Source of the DNA: Cadophora sp. MPI-SDFR-AT-0126
Taxonomy: Eukaryota > Ascomycota > Leotiomycetes > Helotiales > Ploettnerulaceae
DNA: 64,000 nt
Direction: 5' to 3'
Assembly (NCBI GenBank): GCA_020747065.1
Contig: JAGMVK010000009.1
Span: 1-64,000, forward strand
Shown: piece after piece, positions 58,312 to 64,000 of the stretch
Numbering within the stretch: the first letter of the stretch is position 1
How the letters are laid out: every line of letters begins with the position of its first letter
Notes under the pieces: generated by a model
Seen by the model: the letters and a program-made list of their open reading frames with translations, nothing else
What the model was told of the DNA's origin: nothing
Databases searched by the model: none
Program-made: the position numbers and the translations under genes

Positions 58312-59392
58312 TCAGTCAGCGAAGATGGTAAAGAAACTAGGAGAAAGTGCGGAGGACTGAAGTCTGCGAGAAGAAGAAGAAGAAGAAGAAGAAGGAGAGT
58401 ACCAACATACACGGAACATCCAGATGCACCAAAGAGCAAAAGAACACAAGAGCACAGGGCGTATCCAGGTGAACGCAACAGCGAGCTGTGGTCTGAAGGG
58501 CTCCAGTATGGCCACGGCGTAAATGTAGCCAACAGCAACGGCGTAAGTGATATAGAATTCAATCATAATGATACAAATGAGCATCACCAAGACCTTCAAG
58601 CTAAATATCAAGGTTTGAAGCATCAACTTCCAGAGACGATCAGCGAAAGCATTGAAAACGGGCTCAACCGGATCGTCCAATGGAGGCGGGGATGGTGGAA
58701 GACGGGCTGGCTCACGACGACGGCGTTTCGTTGGTGGAGGCATGTGGAAATATATGTGATACGGTTGAGGCTGGGGATTCAGAGTAGACCCAACCAGAGT
58801 ATCATGAACATTCTTCAGGACCATCGACATTCTAGGAACTACCTGCTTTCCGGAGCCGAAAGAATACGAGGGTCGAGATGGTCTTTTTTTTTGCGTAGGG
58901 AGCCAGTACAAAGTTGGGGGAGAGTGCATTGATGAGGTTGGATTGTGCTTCGCATCTTGAATGTGATGGTTACTCAAGATAGGCTTGATCTTCAAGCTTG
59001 CTTCCGCCGGGGAGATAGATTCGATGTCTGTGATGGGCTTGATCTTGGAGATAGTTCTAGGCTGGCGAGAGTCAACTTTTGCGACAGGTTTACTCTTGGA
59101 GCCGGAATTTGCTCTTAAGACGGGGTCGACCTTGAAGATAGGTTCCACATCCGGGATGGGTTTTTTGTTTGAGACAACATCAGATCCTGGAAAAGTTTCG
59201 GCCTTAGAGATAGGCTCAGTCTTCGCAACGGGGTTGGCTTTAGAGACGGGCTTGACTTTTAGGCTGGATTTATCCTTCGCCTTAGGTTCGACCCCCAGGA
59301 CAGGTTCTAGCGCCGGAGCAGAGACAGCATGGTCCGGCTCAGCATCAAGACTATCTTTCGTCCACAGGGCAATCAGCAGTCAGCTTCCTTAA
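58312..59392 (-). CDS. Lys-Pro repeat protein with C-terminal membrane segments
   Basis: The minus-strand frame is open from about 59390 (after TGA) to 58312 but has no ATG until well inside, so an upstream exon is expected. The first half contains repeated KxKP/K-V-x-P units (SLKVKPVSKANPVAKTEPI, VEPIFKVDPVLRANSG, ISKIKPITDIE), encoded by imperfect DNA repeats at 58985-59310. The middle has a basic KRRRRE patch and Pro runs. The end has two or three hydrophobic segments (LMLQTLIFSLKVLVMLICII, YITYAVAVGYIYAVAIL, VLLCSFALWCIWMF) and an AAG/poly-Ser microsatellite. Function unknown. Confidence 0.5.
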
Positions 59393-59616
59393 CACCTTAG
59401 GGGTCATAACTTCCTGAACAGTTGTGCCCGTGGCGGTAAGTTCATCCAAAGCATCTTCCCAGTCGAGGATCCGCCACAGTTGGTCGAGAGGGAGATCCAG
59501 CAACTTAGTGACGGTCAGTTTACCATCCGACTCCACTTGGCGGGCGATTTGGGCCACAGTTTTCAAGGAGAGAAACTCTTTTAGAAGCTGGGTTTCTGCG
59601 GGAGTCCAAGTAATCC
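59351..59616 (-). CDS. Myb/SANT-like exon, probably upstream exon of the preceding gene
   Basis: After a possible acceptor (CATTAG, about 59619-59624) the frame reads ITWTPAETQLLKEFLSLKTV, AQIARQVESDG, LLDLPLDQLWRILDWEDALD and ends at TAG 59351-59353. The W-x-x-AE-x-x-LL-x-x-F spacing suggests a Myb/SANT-like helix. It overlaps the following open frame by about 40 bp, so the exact junction is unresolved. Confidence 0.35.
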
Positions 59617-60002
59617 TCGCTAATGTGAGCGCTGAGGTGGGCTAACCCCGAAAGAGAACTATTGCATTTATCGGGAATAGTAGAAAAATTGAGGAGAATA
59701 TGTGTGACTTCTTTCATGAAGTGGTTGATGTGATTGTGGGACAGCTTGGAAGATGATTGATGTACAGACCAAAGGAAATGAAGAGAGGGTCGGCATTGTA
59801 TATATAGGACAATTCTGAAAAGCGTTTGGACTTTGCGTTGTATCACTAACTGCGAGTCATTAAACATGTAAAAGTTATTCGAATGAAGAAAAGTTCCAAA
59901 AGTTCCAAAAGTTTCAAGTGTCTTGTACGACATCGGATAAGTCACCTCACCCAATCAAATCCGCCCCAATTCTACAGGGGTAAACAAAACGTTATAAAAA
60001 AA

Positions 60003-60022
60003 AAAGGGGGGGGGGGGGGGGG
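60003..60022. repeat. Poly-G homopolymer
   Basis: A-run followed by about 18 G, then GGAGGGAAG. Length is probably unstable in sequencing. Confidence 0.8.
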
Positions 60023-60268
60023 AGGGAAGAAAAACATTTGTAAACTATTTGAATAAGTTTAAGTGTTCAAAGAAGTTGAAAACATCAAAAAGTCCGCAAA
60101 GGTAAAGGAACTTCCGGACATAGAGAGTCCCACCGTATATATAAACCAAAGTCAACCCCCCTTCAAAAATATTTCATTATCCCATTAAATCCATCTTCTC
60201 CACATTTACAGAAACCACATCAACAACTCACCATCTCATCTCACATACCCCCATTCCCAAAGACCAAC

Positions 60269-60629
60269 ATGGATGAACCCAAACCACCTTCAACCATCAT
60301 GGGCTACGACACCAAAACCTTCACTTCATCCGATCGCGTCGTGTGGTCCGAAGAAGACAACAAGATTTTCATCAACCATGCCACCAAGTACCCCGCTAAC
60401 AAAGAGCGCCGCTTGCATTTCCCTGAGCTGTTCTCTCGCCTAGGATTTGAGGCTTATCATGATGTGAAGAATGATAAGGAAGAATCAATCACTCAGCTCA
60501 TCACTGCTAGTAAGTAGAAGTTTTAGGCAGAAGTTTTGGGTAAAAGTTCAAGAGTAAACTCAATTAACATTAACAACAGAAGTCATGTCCAAGGCTATTC
60601 GAGTCTTTCCATCACCTCATAAGATGTAA
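60269..60629 (+). CDS. Small Myb/SANT-like protein
   Basis: ATG at 60269; exon 1 to 60509, a 70-bp intron (GTAAGT donor, AACAACAG acceptor 60510-60579), exon 2 60580-60629, together 96 residues ending FPSPHKM. Reading through the donor stops within a few codons, which supports splicing. Residues 24-60 (VVWSEEDNKIFINHATKYPA followed by LHFPELFSRLGF) have the Trp and helix spacing of a Myb/SANT-like domain. A 5' leader with CCATCTCATC-type tracts and an ATATATAAACC box (about 60136) precede it. A highly acidic GAT/GAG repeat follows the stop and might be an alternative 3' exon. Confidence 0.6.
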
Positions 60630-60656
60630 TCGTCTGTTCACTTCAGTTACAAGGAG

Positions 60657-60760
60657 GAGAAGAGGGAGGAGGAAGAGGATGATGATGAAGAGGATGATGA
60701 TGAAGAGGATGATGATGAGAGGATGATAATGATGAGGAGGAGGACGAAGAAGTGCTTTTG
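60657..60760. repeat. GAT/GAG/GAA trinucleotide repeat (acidic if translated)
   Basis: Three to four copies of GAGGATGATGATGAA and related units. In one frame they encode only Glu and Asp. Confidence 0.75.
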
Positions 60761-61975
60761 AATCCGCGGGTGAGAGTAGTGATGATTCTCAAATGAGAAT
60801 AGTGGTGATGATGAGTGGGAGGAGATGTAGGTATCTGATGTAAGCCAGGAAACAGGAAGCAGCGAGAGTGAGTGGGAGAGAGGTGTAGTGGGGGGAGAGA
60901 AGAGAAGTGGGGTCTATCTGTCTGTATTTCTTTATTTACTTTTTCTTCTTCTTTTGGATGAGAGGGATGGGAAGAGATGGAAAAGGGAGGGAAGGAAAAG
61001 GAGAGGGAGAGGGAGAGAAAGAGGGAAAGGGAAGAGAAAGAAAAGGAAAGGAAAAGAAGAAAGAAAAAAAAGTAACGACTAACGAACGAAACGACCTTTT
61101 TTTTCTCGAACGCTCACTCACCTAGGTAGTGGGGACTCATCCGACTTTTCTTTTACGATTGGAGGAATTGAAGAATGTGGTAGGTGGGTGGATGGGGCTA
61201 ACTGGTTTTATTTATTTTATTCTTATTTCTAGGGAACGGTACTCTTTGATTGGTTGAGATGGAAAAGGGGGGGAGGGAGGGAGGGAGGGAGGGAGGGAGG
61301 ATAGGGCAAGCAAGCAAGAAAGCAAGCAGGCAGGCAGGCAGGCAGGAACGGAAAAGAAGAAGAAAAGCGAAGAATGAAAATAACGACTGATAACTGATAA
61401 ATGAATGAATGTTTGTTTATTTGTTTGAGTAGGTGGGTAAGAGGTAAGAATGAATAAGTGAGAGTGAGTTTTTGTGTGTGAAGTCTGTGAGATGACGGGG
61501 AAATGAAAAGGTAACTCTGAGGTGAGGGGGCTGCGTGATCGATCGATCACATGACGATAGGCTTATCATCCTCGCTCGCCGTCCATTCACACTCGGTCGT
61601 CCCCGTCATCATATGATGTCAGCCAACCCCACAGGCTCACTTACTGTACCTCTCCACGCCCACCCCACCCACTGGTAACTGATATTAATTTTCGCGATAG
61701 GGGAAGAGATTGAGACAATATATTGATGGCAGCTGGGCGGCCAATGAGATGGGAGCTTTGAGACCACGGTAATGGACAATGTCAATGTACTGTTTATTGA
61801 GTCAGATGTGTGGGATTGTTTTGAGTGTTTACCCGTCTAGATAGACCTTGCTAAATACCTCGGATCATCTTGAGCAACAGTATACAGTCGTGTTTGATGC
61901 AATATCTCCTTGAATTAAATTGCTCATCGCAGGTTTAAAATGCTCAAACGTAATTCGCGGCTACCAGCCACCCAC
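60761..61975. other. Purine-rich, microsatellite-rich intergenic region
   Basis: Contains GGGA/AAAG arrays at 60965-61072, GGGAGGGAGG at 61267-61301, CAAG then CAGG runs at 61308-61346, and TGAATGAATG/TTTGTTTG stretches near 61400-61425. Frames across these are repeat translations. No gene is supported. Confidence 0.6.
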
Positions 61976-64000
61976 TCAAACATCTATAGACGGCGACTTC
62001 CCGTCAATCAATTGACTCAAGGCTAGTGCAATTCCATAATTAAGTCTTGACCACGCTCTCCGTTCCATCAAAATCCTTGTCGCCTCCTTCAACGTCCTTG
62101 CCGCTCCATTTGGTCGCGCCAATAGGCCAATCCCGGTTATATGGACATGGCGGTGCAGGCCATGGCTCTTCCATAGACGGACAGTCGATTCATCTAATTG
62201 CTGATCTAGTCTTATTGGCTGTGTCTCACTAGAAGAGGGTAAACTGGGCCATTTCGCAACTTGTGCGTAAGTCCATATGAAGAGAGTTGCGATGAGCAGG
62301 CAGAGAGGATCGTAGAAAGTCATCGACGTCCCGCTCCTGATGTCCCCAAATAAGAGTGCAGCATGTCTGAGATTCTGCCGGGCCGTTACGTGCTCCTGGT
62401 TGATCCATATAGAAAGCTCCTGGCCGGCAAGGGTTGCATCTGCCTTGGTAGCCTTCCATCCTGAGAACGTGTGTAGCGTTTCAAGGGGCACACAGCGTAA
62501 GATGGCCAGGATGGGGTACAGCCGTCCATGAAAATAACTCTGAGCAGGCTTTCCTTGGGTAGAATTCGGCATAGGCATGAACAGAACGTGTTTTGCATCT
62601 AGCAGTGTCTGTGGATATCGCAATCGTCGGGACGTCAAGTCCTGCCGATCCGCCCCGTAATCGTCGTCGCTGAGTCGGAGAGTTTCTTGTGTGGCTAGCC
62701 TGGAGATCCAATTTCGGCTTGCGTGAAGTAATCGCCTCTCTTCTGCATAAGCTGTGATCATAACAGTGAATCGCCCGAGATTACTCAAGCATCGAACCAT
62801 GGAATTTGTCATTGGTTCATCTGCAAATAGTTTATTCAAACTGTAAGTTGGTACATCTATGCTTATTAGACGATGCACAATATGCGGCATAGGGCCTAGT
62901 TACCTTGTACTGAATGAAATTTCAGTCCCCAATCATGACTATTCGAACATTCCCACACTTTTTCAGATGATGGAAGTTCTTGGTGGAGCTCCGCAATCGT
63001 TAGAATAGGTGGAATATCGGAAAATACCCATTGGAGGCATTCCAGAACTGTAAGAAAGTTTCCGGTCAGTCAGTGCTCAGATATTGCAGCTAATATACTC
63101 CTCCTTGATACTTCACTTACTCCATGTGAAATAAACAAGCCTGCGTTGAGACTCGCATTCAATCCATGCTCTCCATTCACCTCCATGCCTTTTCTCAGGA
63201 TTGTCCCCAGCAACATGAGAGCCTGATTTATGTCTGGCAATGAAGGGACGGCACAACGTAATTAGGAGACTTCGTTGGTATCCTAAACGTGTATATCCAT
63301 CCTTTGTGCCTTTAAACATCATACAGAAGTTGTGCAACAAGACACTCTGGGGGAAAGATATATCACTATCATTAACTCTATCCTCCAGCTGCTTGTTGGG
63401 GGTCAGTTCATTCACCTTACAACACTTTCGCTTGGAGGGGGGGGGGGGGGTGACGGACATGGTGTAGTATTGCTCTCCTGACAAATTCCTCCAGAGAATC
63501 TACATACTGCTGATAGCCGGTGATCATAGAATAACGACAACCGATTGCCGCCATTGCAGTGATTAATAGCCATGAAGTCGGAAGCGAAGAAAAGTTCACA
63601 GTGTGTAGGAGAGGCACTTGAGGGTGGAAATACTCAAAATATAGCTGGACAAAGATGTCTAGAAGATGCAGACTTGGAAAAAAGCAAGTCACAGTTGGAT
63701 CTGTACACCGATGCAGGGTCTCAAAAGTTCTCAAAATCTTCTGATAATCCTCGCCCGAGATTCGAGTTGCGCAACTGAAGTCTTCGGAGATGATTGCATC
63801 TTCGTCTTCGGGCTTTAAATCAGGAAAGCAGAAATTAGTGTTATTAAGAAATTCCTTGAAGTCTCGCTGTTTGAACAGTTGGGTACTTTCAAGCGATTGA
63901 AGTGGTGTTGGTTCGTGATCTGACAGAGCGGGATGCTGCTGGAGTGTGCTGTTACTACCGCCACCTCTTGCATCTGAATCCAGCAACGTCCAATCCGACG
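61976..64000 (-). CDS. Fungal-specific transcription factor (Fungal_trans), 5' end outside window
   Basis: Four exons are predicted on the minus strand: from the window edge to 63421, 63346-63121, 63047-62904 and 62820-61976. Donors are GTAAGG, GTAAGT and GTAACT; acceptors CCCCAG, TTACAG and TTGCAG; introns are 73-83 bp. Key segments are FEYFHPQVPLLHTVNFSSLP with LLITAMAAIGCRYS (start of the Fungal_trans domain), VLLHNFCMMFKGTKD, YQRSLLITLCR, and EWRAWIECESQRRLVYFTW joined to ILECLQWVFSDIPPIL. The long last exon (about 280 residues) contains LPSSSETQPI and ends DGKSPSIDV. The DNA-binding domain must lie beyond base 64000. At 63437-63450 a run of 14 C on the coding strand leaves exon 1 in the wrong phase for the best acceptor (see findings). 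The protein would act in the nucleus; target unknown. Confidence 0.8.

Noticed and set aside
58370..58392. AAG microsatellite encoding poly-Ser on the minus strand
   Set aside because: As a separate feature it adds nothing beyond the tail of the membrane protein already described.
60888..61550. Several open frames over purine-rich microsatellites
   Set aside because: Low-complexity translations on both strands; no start context or homology.

Overview
The window looks like a filamentous ascomycete (Pezizomycotina) chromosome segment. Predicted genes carry short introns of about 50-105 bp with fungal splice and branch signals. Relics of Ty3-type, LINE-like and hAT elements are present. Long AT-rich blocks contain reading frames broken mostly by TAG/TAA where CAG, CAA or TGG is expected, which is the mark of repeat-induced point mutation (RIP). 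All functional calls come from reading the translations; no database search was run.

Layout. 0-7.9 kb: an unrecognised gene cut by the left edge, a feruloyl-esterase pseudogene with an internal deletion, a LINE-like remnant, and a decayed telomere-linked RecQ-type protein on the minus strand. 7.86-22.38 kb: two nested minus-strand LTR retrotransposons. The outer one has 222-bp LTRs. The inner one has about 490-bp LTRs, a chromodomain and a perfect 5-bp target duplication. 23.8-28.4 kb: an intact large NACHT-type NOD-like receptor gene, for which I propose a short first exon. 28.7-32.1 kb: a broken membrane-protein gene, a small possible secreted ORF, and the RIP-mutated remains of a second receptor (NB-ARC plus TPR). 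32.2-37.5 kb: a second AT-rich block. 37.6-38.94 kb: a hAT transposase relic with its CGAT-rich end.

39.2-64 kb is mostly GC-normal. It holds a four-cysteine small secreted protein; a three-exon, Kex2-processed defensin closely resembling eurocin/plectasin; a conserved hypothetical gene whose 5' part is broken; a TcmP/leucine-carboxyl-methyltransferase-like gene next to a solo LTR of the inner-element family; several low-complexity or unrecognised genes; micro- and minisatellites; and, at the right edge, the C-terminal half of a fungal-specific transcription factor on the minus strand.

Taken together, this is an accessory, possibly subtelomere-like region. An immune-receptor-like gene has survived between heavily mutated transposons, and a secreted antimicrobial peptide gene lies about 12 kb away. 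These are independent genes; I see no operon-like unit.
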